Assembly: GCA_029780415.1 (NCBI GenBank)
Contig: JAKOYN010000061.1
Location: 75,326 to 139,325, forward strand
Length of the DNA stretch: 64,000 nt
Direction of reading: 5' to 3'
Source of the DNA: RXIX01 sp003989075
GTDB taxonomy: Bacteria; Pseudomonadota; Gammaproteobacteria; Competibacterales; Competibacteraceae
Numbering within the stretch: the first letter of the stretch is position 1; every line of letters begins with the position of its first letter. A model generated the notes under the pieces. The model saw only the letters and a program-made list of their open reading frames with translations, was not told where the DNA came from and searched no databases. Shown here piece after piece: positions 1-9,005 of this stretch. A program made the position numbers and the translations under genes.

Positions 1-351
1 CAAAAAGCCCACTTCCGCAGCATTCTGGTGGCGTGGAAGCAGGAGCTGATGGAGGAGGGGCGGCGCACCGTCAGTAATCTGCAGGATGAGCCGCTGAATC
101 TGCCTGATCCCAATGATCGCGCCAGTCAGGAAGAGGAATTCTCGATAGCCTTGCGCGCCCGCGACCGTGAGCGCAAGCTGCTGCGCAAGATCGACAAGGC
201 GCTGAACCGCCTGTCGATCGATGAATACGGTTATTGCGAAGCCTGCGGCATCGAGATCGGTCTGCGCCGTTTGGAAGCGCGGCCGACCGCCGAATTGTGC
301 ATCGATTGCAAGCATCTCGAAGAGCAGAAGGAAAAAAGCCAGGCGGCCTGA
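1..351 (+). CDS. dksA: RNA polymerase-binding transcription factor DksA (5' end missing)
   Basis: DksA enters the RNA polymerase secondary channel and works with ppGpp in the stringent response. The reading frame is open from base 1, so the gene starts outside the window; 116 residues are visible of the usual 150 or so. The frame continues upstream of an internal GTG at 28, and the residues before it (KAHFRSIL) match the family, so that GTG is not the start. The coiled-coil tip motif D-x-x-D-x-A is present (DPNDRA). The C-terminal zinc finger has CEACG followed by CIDCK, the four-cysteine form of canonical DksA. The next gene, tsaE, is convergent and ends 28 bases downstream. Confidence 0.96.
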   Translation, partial: QKAHFRSILVAWKQELMEEGRRTVSNLQDEPLNLPDPNDRASQEEEFSIALRARDRERKLLRKIDKALNRLSIDEYGYCEACGIEIGLRRLEARPTAELCIDCKHLEEQKEKSQAA

Positions 352-379
352 TCTCCGGGGCGTGCGTGCCGGTTGCAAC

Positions 380-829
380 CTAGAGTTGAGCCAGCATTCC
401 TGCGCCGCGCGGCGAGCAGGCCTCCAGCCGGGCCGCGCGCCCGGCACCGGCATAGCCAAGGCTGATGATCAGATCGGCCGCCGGCAGTTCGCCCAGGCCG
501 CGCTCGGGCCATTCGATCAGCAGCGCCGCTTCGCCATCCAGTTGGTCGCGCAGGCCGAGAAATTCCAGTTCCTCGGCATCGGCCAGCCGGTACAGATCCC
601 AGTGAAACAGCCGCCAATCCTGCAGCTGATAAGGCTCCACCAGGGTGTAGGTGGGGCTTTTCACCGTGCCGGCATGGCCCAGTGCCCGCAGCAGGCCGCG
701 CACCAGGGTGGTCTTGCCGGCGCCCAGGTCGCCCTGCAGGTACAGTACGCAGCCGGGCGTCAGGGTCGCGGCCAGCTGCGCGCCGAGCCATTCAGTCGCA
801 GCGCAGTCGTCAAGCAGGCAGTCCAGCAT
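380..829 (-). CDS. tsaE: tRNA threonylcarbamoyladenosine biosynthesis ATPase TsaE
   Basis: TsaE is the ATPase that helps TsaB/TsaD/TsaC make the t6A modification of ANN-decoding tRNAs. The 149-residue product has the family's usual length. Walker A is at residues 33-41 (GDLGAGKTT), and the family motifs SPTYTLVEPY, HWDLYRL and EWPERG follow in order. The ATG at 829 is chosen because the longer open frame to 943 adds residues with no family similarity and runs into nnr. It starts 7 bases after the nnr stop, so nnr and tsaE form an operon, as in many proteobacteria. Confidence 0.95.
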   Translation of the reverse strand: MLDCLLDDCAATEWLGAQLAATLTPGCVLYLQGDLGAGKTTLVRGLLRALGHAGTVKSPTYTLVEPYQLQDWRLFHWDLYRLADAEELEFLGLRDQLDGEAALLIEWPERGLGELPAADLIISLGYAGAGRAARLEACSPRGAGMLAQL

Positions 830-836
830 CGTCGTT

Positions 837-2324
837 CTAGTCCGGGTTGACCTGCTGACGCAGGAAGTTGAGCAGATCGCCGGCCAGCAGACCGCGTTCG
901 CCACCGGCCATCGCCGCCCGGTCGCCGGCCCGCCCGTGCACATAGACCCCGGCCCGGGCTGCCACGAACGGATTCAGGCCCTGCGCCAGCAGCGCGGCGA
1001 TCACTCCGGTCAGCACATCGCCCATGCCGCCACTGGCCATGCCCGGGTTGCCCGCCGTGCACAGCGCCACTTGCCCCTCGCCGCGACTGGCGATCAGCGA
1101 GCCGGCGCCCTTAAGCACCGCTACGCCGCCAAAACGCAGCGCCAGCTCTTCAACGGCGGTGAAGCGGTCGGCTTCGACCTCGCTGGGGGTCATCTTCAGC
1201 AGGCGGGCCGCCTCGCCGGGATGCGGCGTCAGAATCCAGTTATCGCGGAACTCGGGCGCGACCGCGAGCAGATTCAGGGCATCGGCATCCACCACCAGGG
1301 GCAGATCGCTGCTCAACGCCGCGCGCAGCATAAGGCGCCCCCAGTCACCGCGCCCCAGCCCCGGCCCGATCGCGATCACGCTGGCGCGATCCAGCAGCGG
1401 CGCAAGCGCCTCGGCCTGTTCAATTCCCTGGAACATCAGCTCGGGACGTGCTGCCGCCTGCAGCCCGGCATGTGCGGCGCGGGTGGCGACGCTGACCAGG
1501 CCGGCTCCACACCGGGCTGCCGCTTCCCCGGCCAGACGCGCCGCACCGGCCAGACCCAGATCGCCACCGATCACCAGCACATGGCCGAACTGGCCCTTGT
1601 GGGCGCTGCGCGGGCGGCGCGGCAGCAGCTTTGGCAGATCGTCCCCGGCATAGCGCCAGCTGGCCGGATGCAGCGCCGGGTAGATATCCTCCGGCACCTC
1701 CAGATCGGCAAAGTGCAAGTCGCCGCAGCAGCTCGGTCCCTGAGCAGTGAACAGGCCCTGTTTCAGGCCGATGAACGTGATGGTGGCCGTGGCACGCACC
1801 GCTTCACCGAGTACAGCGCCGGTATCGGCATGCAGACCGGAGGGCAGATCCAGCGCCAGAACGGGCGTCTCCTGGGCATTGATGGCCCGGATGGCCTCGC
1901 GCCCGGGACCTGTGACCTCGCGTTCCAGGCCGGTGCCGAACAGGGCATCGACGATCAGTTCGGCCCCGGCCAGAGCCAGAATGCTGAACGGTATGATCGG
2001 CACGCCGGCGGCACTGGCGTCCCGGGCGGCACCCAGGGCATCGCCGCGCAGGCGCTCAATCTGAACCAGCGCCAGCACCCGCACATCCAGCCCCGCCAGC
2101 CGGGCCAGTCGCGCCACCACATAGCCATCACCGCCATTATTGCCACCGCCGCAAAGTACGACGATGCGCCGCGCGCCCGGCCAGCGCTGGCGCAACAGCG
2201 CAAACGCAGCCGCGCCGGCCCGGCCCATCAGCACCGCGCCGGGAATGCCGCGCTCTTCAATGGCAATGCGATCCAGCTCCCGCACCTGGGCGGCGCGGTA
2301 CAGTTCAAACGGCAATTCGCGCAT
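837..2324 (-). CDS. nnr: Bifunctional NAD(P)HX epimerase / ADP-dependent NAD(P)HX dehydratase
   Basis: Repairs hydrated NADH and NADPH. The N-terminal YjeF_N domain (about residues 10-215) epimerises the R and S hydrates, and the C-terminal ribokinase-like domain (about 225-490) dehydrates the S form with ADP. The N-terminal domain shows CGGGNNGGDGY and a DALFGTGL stretch; the C-terminal domain shows VIGGDLGLAGAARLAGEAA and the catalytic-loop region AGNPGMASGGMGDVLTG. The ATG at 2324 follows an AGGAG ribosome site 8-9 bases upstream; the longer open frame is not homologous. The 495-residue length is normal. It is divergent from queG and followed at 7 bases by tsaE. Confidence 0.96.
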   Translation of the reverse strand: MRELPFELYRAAQVRELDRIAIEERGIPGAVLMGRAGAAAFALLRQRWPGARRIVVLCGGGNNGGDGYVVARLARLAGLDVRVLALVQIERLRGDALGAARDASAAGVPIIPFSILALAGAELIVDALFGTGLEREVTGPGREAIRAINAQETPVLALDLPSGLHADTGAVLGEAVRATATITFIGLKQGLFTAQGPSCCGDLHFADLEVPEDIYPALHPASWRYAGDDLPKLLPRRPRSAHKGQFGHVLVIGGDLGLAGAARLAGEAAARCGAGLVSVATRAAHAGLQAAARPELMFQGIEQAEALAPLLDRASVIAIGPGLGRGDWGRLMLRAALSSDLPLVVDADALNLLAVAPEFRDNWILTPHPGEAARLLKMTPSEVEADRFTAVEELALRFGGVAVLKGAGSLIASRGEGQVALCTAGNPGMASGGMGDVLTGVIAALLAQGLNPFVAARAGVYVHGRAGDRAAMAGGERGLLAGDLLNFLRQQVNPD

Positions 2325-2394
2325 GGAGCATCTCCTCGGTCGCGATGAGAGAGGGCACAATACGCCGCTCAATAAACCAATTCTAGCCGCTGCC

Positions 2395-3474
2395 ATGCCC
2401 GTCGCCGCACCGGATATCCTGCCCGCTACGCTTGCTGCTGCCATTAAGAGTTGGGGGCGGCAACTCGGTTTTCAGTACATCGGCATCGCCGATATCGACC
2501 TGACCCTGGCCGAAGCGCGGCTGCTCGACTGGCTGGCGGCCGGTTGTCATGGCGGGATGGAATACATGGCCCGCCATGGGCTTGCGCGCAGCCGGCCGGC
2601 GCAACTGGTACCCGGTACACTGCGGGTGATCACGGCGCGCATGGATTATTTTCCTCACGCCGCTGAAGCCTGGGCAGTGCTGCGCAATCCGCGCCAGGGC
2701 TATGTGTCGCGCTATGCCCTGGGCCGCGATTATCACAAGCTGCTGCGCCGGCGGTTGCAACAATTGGCCGAGCGCATCACCGCCGCGCTGGGTCCATTTG
2801 GCTACCGGGTATTTGTCGATAGTGCGCCGGTGCTGGAAAAGGCCCTGGCGGAAAAGGCTGGCCTGGGCTGGATCGGCAAGCACAGCAATCTGCTCGATCG
2901 CCGCGCCGGGTCCTGGTTTTTTCTGGGCGAGATCTATGTCGATCTGCCGCTGCCCGTGGATGCACCGGCCCGTGCGCACTGCGGGCGCTGCCGGGCCTGT
3001 CTGGATGCCTGCCCGACCGGGGCGATTGTGGCGCCGTATCGGGTCGATGCCCGCCGCTGCATTTCCTACCACACTATCGAACTGCACGGACCGATTCCGC
3101 TGCAGTTTCGCCGTGCCATCGGCAACCGCATCTACGGCTGCGACGATTGCCAACTGGTCTGCCCGTGGAACCGCTTCGCCCAGCCGAGTACGGAAGTGGA
3201 TTTTCGTGTCCGCCACGGCCTGGATGCGCCGGCGCTGATCGAGCTGTTCGGCTGGGACGAGGCAAGGTTTCTGCGCAACACCGAAGGCAGCGCCATCCGC
3301 CGGATTGGCCATGTGCGCTGGCTGCGCAACTGCGCCGTGGCTCTGGGCAATGCACCGCGTGCGGCGGACATTGTCGAGGCGCTGCGGGCGCAGCAGGCGC
3401 ATCCTGCGGAACTGGTGCGCGAGCATGTGGCCTGGGCGCTGGCGGAACAGATGCGCCCGGGGCAGGCTCAGTAG
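2395..3474 (+). CDS. queG: Epoxyqueuosine reductase QueG
   Basis: Catalyses the last step of queuosine biosynthesis, reducing epoxyqueuosine in tRNA with cobalamin and two [4Fe-4S] clusters. Family motifs seen are SWGRQLGFQYIGIADIDL near the N terminus, MARHGLARSRP, GLGWIGKHSNLL in the middle, and two cysteine clusters (CGRCRACLDACP; a lone C in RRCISY, then YGCDDCQLVCPWN). Start 2395 aligns with the family N terminus and gives 359 residues; an in-frame ATG at 2323 would overlap the nnr start and is less likely. The tRNA-guanine transglycosylase of the same pathway (tgt) lies at 14221-15333. The end overlaps the convergent rpfE-like gene by 7 bases. Confidence 0.95.
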   Translation: MPVAAPDILPATLAAAIKSWGRQLGFQYIGIADIDLTLAEARLLDWLAAGCHGGMEYMARHGLARSRPAQLVPGTLRVITARMDYFPHAAEAWAVLRNPRQGYVSRYALGRDYHKLLRRRLQQLAERITAALGPFGYRVFVDSAPVLEKALAEKAGLGWIGKHSNLLDRRAGSWFFLGEIYVDLPLPVDAPARAHCGRCRACLDACPTGAIVAPYRVDARRCISYHTIELHGPIPLQFRRAIGNRIYGCDDCQLVCPWNRFAQPSTEVDFRVRHGLDAPALIELFGWDEARFLRNTEGSAIRRIGHVRWLRNCAVALGNAPRAADIVEALRAQQAHPAELVREHVAWALAEQMRPGQAQ

Positions 3475-4484
3475 GCGCTCAGTGACCGGGCGCGGCGCCA
3501 GAATCGCCAGCGCGCGGCAGGGCTCACGCTGTAGCAGCAGCCATTGCCCGGATACAGATGCAGCGCCGCCAGTTCGCCACGCTCCAGCCACTGTCGGCAC
3601 GGCGCGAACCAGTCGCGTTCCAGTTCGGCAACCCGCGCCGCCCAGGCCGGGGCATCATCATCAATCGGGTCGTAGCGGGTGGCATCGAGCAGCACCAGGC
3701 TGCTCGGTTCATCGTCGCTGATCGCGCGCCAGTCGGCGGCGTCGTCAGGCAGGGGCTGAATCGCTGCCTGGGCCAGGTGCGCGAGGCCACGCGCCAGTGG
3801 ATCGCGGGCATAGAGACCGGCTGCAGGCGCCTGGGCGCTGACCGGGCAGGGACCACCACCCCAGAACCACAGGCCGTTGAGCAGGGGCAATTGCTGTTCT
3901 TCCCGCGCCCGGTTGACCGGGTGGGCGTGGAACAGCATCTGCACCTCGGTCATCAGGGTGCGCCAGCGCCGCGCCGCCGAACCCTGCGGCAGCAGGGCAT
4001 TGATGTCGCGGCCAATCACCTCGGCCAGCGGTCGGGTGCGAATGCCCGGATCAGCAGGCAGGCGCAGGTACCAGCGCTGCGGATGCGGCACGTCCAGTTG
4101 CAGGCCATCAGTGGCGAAGGTGTGATCGAAGGCGGCGGCCAGCAGGGCGGCTTCGGTGGCGTCGATGGCCAGCGCCCGGGCATCGGCCAGCAGCACGCCA
4201 TGCAGATCGGCGCGCAGATGCACCGGGTCGGCGCGCAGCCACCAGCCTTCGCCATCGACAGCGCCGCCATCGCCGAGCCGGGTCAGCGCCGCTACCGGTT
4301 GCTCGACTTCAGCAGCGACCGGCAGGCCGAACAGTTGCAGCAGCAGGCTTTCGGGGTCGGCGGCTACCGCATGTGAGCGGGCGCGCGCCAGCAACCATTC
4401 CAGGGCGGGTGCCGTCGGCGCGCGGTCGATTGGCCGCGGTCCGGTCAGCCCCGGAACGACCAGGTGCAGCGTAGTTGCGCTCAT
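3468..4484 (-). CDS. RpfE-type conserved protein (COG4255-like), function unknown
   Basis: A 338-residue soluble protein starting MSATTLHLVVPGLTGPRP and carrying the stretches GRDINALLPQGSAARRWRTLMTEVQMLFHAHPVN (given here only as a landmark in the middle third: GRDINALLPQG, then MLFHAHPVN) and LNGLWFWGGG. These match my memory of the proteobacterial 'RpfE-type regulatory protein' family, which has no proven biochemical role. The ATG shares one base with the hom stop codon, so the two genes are translationally coupled. In many relatives thrC follows hom; here this gene takes that position. No membrane segment or signal peptide is visible. Family assignment is from recall of motifs, not a search. 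Confidence 0.75.
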   Translation of the reverse strand: MSATTLHLVVPGLTGPRPIDRAPTAPALEWLLARARSHAVAADPESLLLQLFGLPVAAEVEQPVAALTRLGDGGAVDGEGWWLRADPVHLRADLHGVLLADARALAIDATEAALLAAAFDHTFATDGLQLDVPHPQRWYLRLPADPGIRTRPLAEVIGRDINALLPQGSAARRWRTLMTEVQMLFHAHPVNRAREEQQLPLLNGLWFWGGGPCPVSAQAPAAGLYARDPLARGLAHLAQAAIQPLPDDAADWRAISDDEPSSLVLLDATRYDPIDDDAPAWAARVAELERDWFAPCRQWLERGELAALHLYPGNGCCYSVSPAARWRFWRRARSLSAY

Positions 4485-5806
4485 CACTCCAGGCCCAGGT
4501 GCTCCAGGCGGATCCGGGTCACCGGGGCATGGATGCTGTCCAGCGCTTCGATGGCGGCAATCGCTTCGTTCATCCAGCGCTCCTTGACCTCATAGGTGAG
4601 CAGGATGATCTGCGCATCGCTGGCGCCGGGCAGGGGTTCCTTCTGCAGGATCGCCTCAATGCTGATGCCGCGGTCAGCGAGGATCCGGGTCACGTCGGCC
4701 AGCACACCGGGGCGATCCAGAGCCTGCAGGCGTAGATAATAGGCGGTTTCCACCTCTTCGATCGGCAGCACCGGCAGATCGGACAGGGCATCAGGCTGGA
4801 AGGCCAGATGCGGGACGCGGTTGTCGGGATCAGCGGTCAGGGTGCGCACCACATCGACGATATCGGCCACCACCGCCGAGGCGGTCGGGTCGGCACCGGC
4901 GCCGGCGCCGTAATAAAGGGTTTGCCCGACGGCATCACCCTGCACCAGCACCGCATTCATCACCCCATTGACGCTGGCCAGCAGTTGCCGTTGCGGGATC
5001 AGGGTCGGATGCACCCGCAGTTGCGCACCGTGCTGGTCACGCCAGGCGATGCCGAGGTGCTTGATGCGGTAGCCGAGTTCTTCGGCGTAGGCGACATCTT
5101 CGCGGGTGATGCGGCTGATACCTTCGATGTAGACCTTGTCGAACTGCAGCGGAATGCCAAAGGCGATTGAGGCGAGAATGGTCAGCTTGTGAGCGGCGTC
5201 GATGCCCTCGACATCGAAGGTCGGATCGGCTTCGGCATAGCCGAGCGCCTGGGCCTCGGCGAGCACGTCCGGGAAGTCGCGGCCCTTGTCGCGCATCTCG
5301 GTCATGATGAAGTTGCCGGTGCCGTTGATGATGCCGGCTACCCATTCGATGCGGTTGCCGGCCAGGCCCTCGCGGATCGCCTTGATGATCGGGATGCCGC
5401 CGGCGACCGCCGCCTCGAAGCCGACCATGACGCCATTGGCGCGCGCGGCGGCGAAGATTTCGTTGCCATGCCGGGCGATCAGCGCCTTGTTGGCGGTGAC
5501 CACATGTTTACCGTTGGCCAGCGCCCGCAGCACCAGGCTGCGCGCCGGTTCATAGCCGCCCATCAGTTCAACAATGATCGACACCTCGGGATCATCGACC
5601 ACTTCCAGCGCCTCGCCGGTCAGTTTCATCCCGCCGGTGTTGGCGGTGGTGGTGTCGAGATTGCGGGCAGCGGCGTGGGTAATGGCGATTTCGCGCCCGG
5701 CACGGCGGCTGATTTCCTCGGCGTTGCGCGCCAGCACACGGGTGACGCCGCCGCCGACCGTGCCCAGGCCGAGCAGGCCAACTTTTACGGGAGGATATGC
5801 ACTCAT
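4484..5806 (-). CDS. hom: Homoserine dehydrogenase
   Basis: Reduces aspartate semialdehyde to homoserine for threonine and methionine synthesis. The 440-residue product has the NAD(P)-binding loop GLLGLGTVGGG at residues 10-20, the catalytic-domain motifs VVTANKALIARHG and IINGTGNFIMTEM, and a C-terminal ACT domain (from about residue 350, YYLRLQALDRPGVLADVTRIL), the usual seat of threonine feedback. ATG 5806 is preferred over an upstream TTG because GGAG lies 10 bases before it. It sits 39 bases after alaC and overlaps the rpfE-like gene by one base. Asd, which makes its substrate, and MetX, which uses its product, are also encoded in the window. Confidence 0.97.
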   Translation of the reverse strand: MSAYPPVKVGLLGLGTVGGGVTRVLARNAEEISRRAGREIAITHAAARNLDTTTANTGGMKLTGEALEVVDDPEVSIIVELMGGYEPARSLVLRALANGKHVVTANKALIARHGNEIFAAARANGVMVGFEAAVAGGIPIIKAIREGLAGNRIEWVAGIINGTGNFIMTEMRDKGRDFPDVLAEAQALGYAEADPTFDVEGIDAAHKLTILASIAFGIPLQFDKVYIEGISRITREDVAYAEELGYRIKHLGIAWRDQHGAQLRVHPTLIPQRQLLASVNGVMNAVLVQGDAVGQTLYYGAGAGADPTASAVVADIVDVVRTLTADPDNRVPHLAFQPDALSDLPVLPIEEVETAYYLRLQALDRPGVLADVTRILADRGISIEAILQKEPLPGASDAQIILLTYEVKERWMNEAIAAIEALDSIHAPVTRIRLEHLGLE

Positions 5807-5845
5807 GGGATTCAAACTCCGGTCGCGGTCGTCAGGGGAAAAGGT

Positions 5846-7036
5846 TTAGCTGTCCCGGCTGTCTTTGCGCAGCATCTCGCGGATGCCGCGCAGCGCCTGC
5901 CGGGTGCGGTGTTCATTTTCGATCAGGCCAAAGCGGACATGGTCATCGCCATAGGCCCCAAAGCCGATGCCCGGCGACACCGCGACCTTGGCCTCGGCGA
6001 GCAGTTTCTTGCAGAACTCCAGCGAGCCCAGCGGCCGGTATGGCTCGGGGATCGGTGCCCAGACGAACATGGTGGCCTTGGGTTTTTCCACTGCCCAGCC
6101 GAGTGCGTTCAGCCCGTCGCAGAGCACGTCGCGGCGCTTGCGGTACAGCTCGCAGATTTCGCTCACGCAGTCCTGCGGCCCTTCCAGTGCGGCGATGGCC
6201 GCTACTTGGATCGGGGTGAACATGCCATAGTCGAGATAGGACTTCATCCGTCCGAGTGCCGCGACCAGGGTCGGATTGCCGCACATGAAGCCAACCCGCC
6301 AGCCGGGCATGTTATAGCTCTTGGACAGGGTGAAGAATTCCACGGCGATGTCCTTGGCACCGGGCACCTGCAGGATCGAGGGTGCGACGTAGCCATCGAA
6401 CACCAAGTCGGCATAGGCCAGATCGTGAATCACCCAGATTTCATGCTCGCGGGCGATGGCGACGACCTTCTCGAAGAATTCCAGCTCGACGCATTGTGTA
6501 GTGGGGTTGGCCGGGAAGTTCAGCACCAGCATTTTCGGCCGCGGCCAGGAGTCCTTGATGGCCTTTTCCAGTTCAGCGAAGAAGTCCACGCCCGGCAGCA
6601 GCGGCACATGGCGGATATCGGCGCCGGCGATGACGCAGCCATAGGGATGAATCGGGTAGGCCGGGTTTGGCACCAGCACTGCATCGCCCGGACCGAGGGT
6701 CGCCAGCGCCAGATGCGCCAGGCCTTCCTTGGAACCGATGGTGACGATGGCCTCGGACTCGGGGTCGAGATCTACGGCGTAGCGGGTCTGGTACCAGTTG
6801 CAGATGGCGCGGCGCAGGCGCGGGATGCCGCGCGATACCGAGTAGCGGTGGGTGTCCGGGCGCTGGGCGACTTCGACCAGCTTATCCACGATATGTTTGG
6901 GCGTGGGCTGGTCAGGGTTGCCCATGCCAAAGTCGATGATGTCCTCACCGCGGGCGCGCGCCTGGGCCTTCAATTCGTTGACGATGTTGAAGACGTAGGG
7001 CGGCAGGCGTTTGATGCGTTGAAAATCGGCGTTCAA
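5846..7036 (-). CDS. alaC: Alanine transaminase-type class I aminotransferase (AlaC)
   Basis: PLP enzyme of fold type I; AlaC of E. coli makes alanine from glutamate and pyruvate. Recognised by the N-terminal RIKRLPPYVFNIVNELK, the substrate loop FGMGNPDQPTP, NFPANPTTQCVE, and the PLP lysine at about residue 239 in TLSKSYNMPGWRVGF. No ATG opens this frame near the conserved N terminus; the TTG at 7036 (leading to NADFQRIKRLPP) gives 396 residues and is my best start, with a weak AGG about 9 bases upstream. Upstream GTG codons are possible but add unlike sequence. The alaC-hom order is common in gammaproteobacteria. Confidence 0.93.
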   Translation of the reverse strand: MNADFQRIKRLPPYVFNIVNELKAQARARGEDIIDFGMGNPDQPTPKHIVDKLVEVAQRPDTHRYSVSRGIPRLRRAICNWYQTRYAVDLDPESEAIVTIGSKEGLAHLALATLGPGDAVLVPNPAYPIHPYGCVIAGADIRHVPLLPGVDFFAELEKAIKDSWPRPKMLVLNFPANPTTQCVELEFFEKVVAIAREHEIWVIHDLAYADLVFDGYVAPSILQVPGAKDIAVEFFTLSKSYNMPGWRVGFMCGNPTLVAALGRMKSYLDYGMFTPIQVAAIAALEGPQDCVSEICELYRKRRDVLCDGLNALGWAVEKPKATMFVWAPIPEPYRPLGSLEFCKKLLAEAKVAVSPGIGFGAYGDDHVRFGLIENEHRTRQALRGIREMLRKDSRDS

Positions 7037-7200
7037 GCGTGCATACCTGAAAATGCGGAATCGGAAGGTCGCCGCCGCGGCGGATCGTACCGGATACGGG
7101 GCCGGGACGACGGAACGGACGGTGAGCGGGCGAATGCTGGAGTCTAACCACAAGCCCTTGGGGCTGTCGAGTTAGCCACGCGGCCCGGTACGAGTCGGGG

Positions 7201-8919
7201 TCAATAGCCCGCAGCCCGGCCACCCGGCTGGCGGCTGTCGGGAAAGCCCTGCAGACCGCTGGGCGTATGTACGATGCTCTGGGTACTGCCCATGGTGTCC
7301 TGCACCACCACCGTATGGCCCAGCTCCTTGAGCAGGCGCAGGGTGTCCGGGCTGAGTCCTTCCTCGACGCGCAATTCGTCCGGCAGCCACTGATGATGCA
7401 CGCGCGGCGCTACCGTGGCCTCGGCGATGTTCAGACCGTGATCGATGGTGTTGAGCACGATCTGCAGCACCGTGGTGATGATGCGGCTGCCGCCGGGGCT
7501 GCCGGTGACCAGCAGCACCTGCCCGTCCTTGAATACCAGCGTTGGGGTCATTGAGCTGAGCGGGCGCTTGCCGGGCGCGACGGCGTTGGCGGCGCCGCCG
7601 ATCAGGCCAAAGGCATTAGGTGCGCCAGGCTTGGCAGCGAAATCGTCCATCTCGTTATTGAGCAGGATGCCGGTGCCGGCAGCGACGATGCCCGAGCCAT
7701 AGGCGAGGTTGAGGGTGTAGGTGACGGCTACGGCGTTGCCATCACGATCCATGATCGAGTAGTGGGTGGTCTGGGTGCTTTCCGCGCCTGGCGGCTGGCC
7801 GGGCTTGATGCCTGCCGCAGGCCGTGCCCGTTGTGGATCGATCTGCGCTGCCAGTTGCCGGGCGTAGGCTTTGCTGGTCAGGCCGGCTACCGGCACGCTG
7901 ACGAAATCGGGATCGCCGAGATATTCGCTGCGATCGGCATAGGCGAGTTTCATCGCCTCGGCCATGCGGTGAATCGTGGCGGCGCTGTTATGGCCGAGTT
8001 CGGCCAGCGGCCAGGTTTCCAGGATATTGAGCATCTGCACCAGATGCACGCCGCCAGAACTGGGCGGCGGCATGGTGACGATCGCGTAGCCGCGATACTG
8101 GCCGCGCACTGGTTCGCGCACGATGGCCCGGTAGTTCTTCAGGTCGTCCAGGCTGATCAGGCCCTGATGCGCCTGCTGATCGGCGACCAGTTGCTGCCCG
8201 ATCGTGCCTCGGTAGAACGCATCGGGACCGTGTTCGGCGATCTGTTGCAGTGAGGCGGCCAGATCAGCCTGTACCAGGGTATCGCCGGGCGCATAGGCGC
8301 TACCATCAGCCTTGAGGAAAATGGCGCGGCTCGCCGGCCAGGGTGCCAGATGGCCGTGGGCGTTGCGCAGCGATTGTGCCAGTTCGGTATCGACTACGAG
8401 GCCCTGCCGCGCCATCCGCGCCGCCGGTTCGACCAGTTGTCGCCAGGGCAGATGTCCATGGCGGGCATGCGCCAGCGCCAGTCCGGCCACCGTGCCCGGC
8501 ACGCCTGCCGACTGATGGCTGTAGCGGATGCGGGCGGTATCCACCTCGCCCTGCGCGTTCAGGTAGAGATCGCGACGGGCGGCCGCCGGTGCGGTTTCGC
8601 GAAAGTCGATCGCTTCGCTGTGCTGTGTGGCGGCATCGTAGCTGAGCAGGAAACCGCCGCCACCGAGATTGCCGGCCTGCGGCAGCGTGACGGCCAGGGC
8701 AAAACCGACCGCTACCGCCGCATCGACGGCATTGCCACCCTGGCGCAGGATATCCAGACCGATCTGGCTGGCGCGCGCTTCCTGACTGACCACCATGCCC
8801 TGGCTGGCCAGCACCGGGTGCAGACGGTCGCGGGCATTGTAGAGCGCCGGTTCGGCTTCGGCGGCGCGCAGCAGGAGCAGCAGACCCAGCAGCACCCACG
8901 GCAGATGGATGAATCGCAT
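7201..8919 (-). CDS. ggt: Gamma-glutamyltransferase, exported
   Basis: Periplasmic Ntn-hydrolase that cleaves or transfers the gamma-glutamyl group of glutathione. The 572-residue precursor has a signal peptide (residues 1 to about 22, MRFIHLPWVLLGLLLLLRAAEA). The N-terminal domain shows GGNAVDAAVAVGFALAVTLP and GNLGGGGF. The autoprocessing threonine is in TTHYSIMD at about residue 383, splitting large and small subunits; PLSSMTPTLV and GSPGGSRIITTV follow. ATG 8919 is chosen over an upstream GTG at 8946 because it directly precedes the signal peptide. The spacing to alaC (over 160 bases) suggests a separate transcript. Confidence 0.96.
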   Translation of the reverse strand: MRFIHLPWVLLGLLLLLRAAEAEPALYNARDRLHPVLASQGMVVSQEARASQIGLDILRQGGNAVDAAVAVGFALAVTLPQAGNLGGGGFLLSYDAATQHSEAIDFRETAPAAARRDLYLNAQGEVDTARIRYSHQSAGVPGTVAGLALAHARHGHLPWRQLVEPAARMARQGLVVDTELAQSLRNAHGHLAPWPASRAIFLKADGSAYAPGDTLVQADLAASLQQIAEHGPDAFYRGTIGQQLVADQQAHQGLISLDDLKNYRAIVREPVRGQYRGYAIVTMPPPSSGGVHLVQMLNILETWPLAELGHNSAATIHRMAEAMKLAYADRSEYLGDPDFVSVPVAGLTSKAYARQLAAQIDPQRARPAAGIKPGQPPGAESTQTTHYSIMDRDGNAVAVTYTLNLAYGSGIVAAGTGILLNNEMDDFAAKPGAPNAFGLIGGAANAVAPGKRPLSSMTPTLVFKDGQVLLVTGSPGGSRIITTVLQIVLNTIDHGLNIAEATVAPRVHHQWLPDELRVEEGLSPDTLRLLKELGHTVVVQDTMGSTQSIVHTPSGLQGFPDSRQPGGRAAGY

Positions 8920-9005
8920 GGATCGCAAGGCAGGGAATGGGTGCACGGGTGTCTCGGCAGGGTCAATGGCCGCCGCGCCTTGCCACCGGGCGCGGCGGTG
9001 GCAGC

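Noticed and set aside
651..2348. Long plus-strand open frame (565 codons) opposite nnr
   Set aside because: It is rich in Gln, Arg and His and has no family motifs; it is the antisense shadow of a real GC-rich gene.
5189..7147. Long plus-strand open frame (652 codons) opposite hom and alaC
   Set aside because: Antisense shadow crossing two well-supported genes; no recognisable domains.
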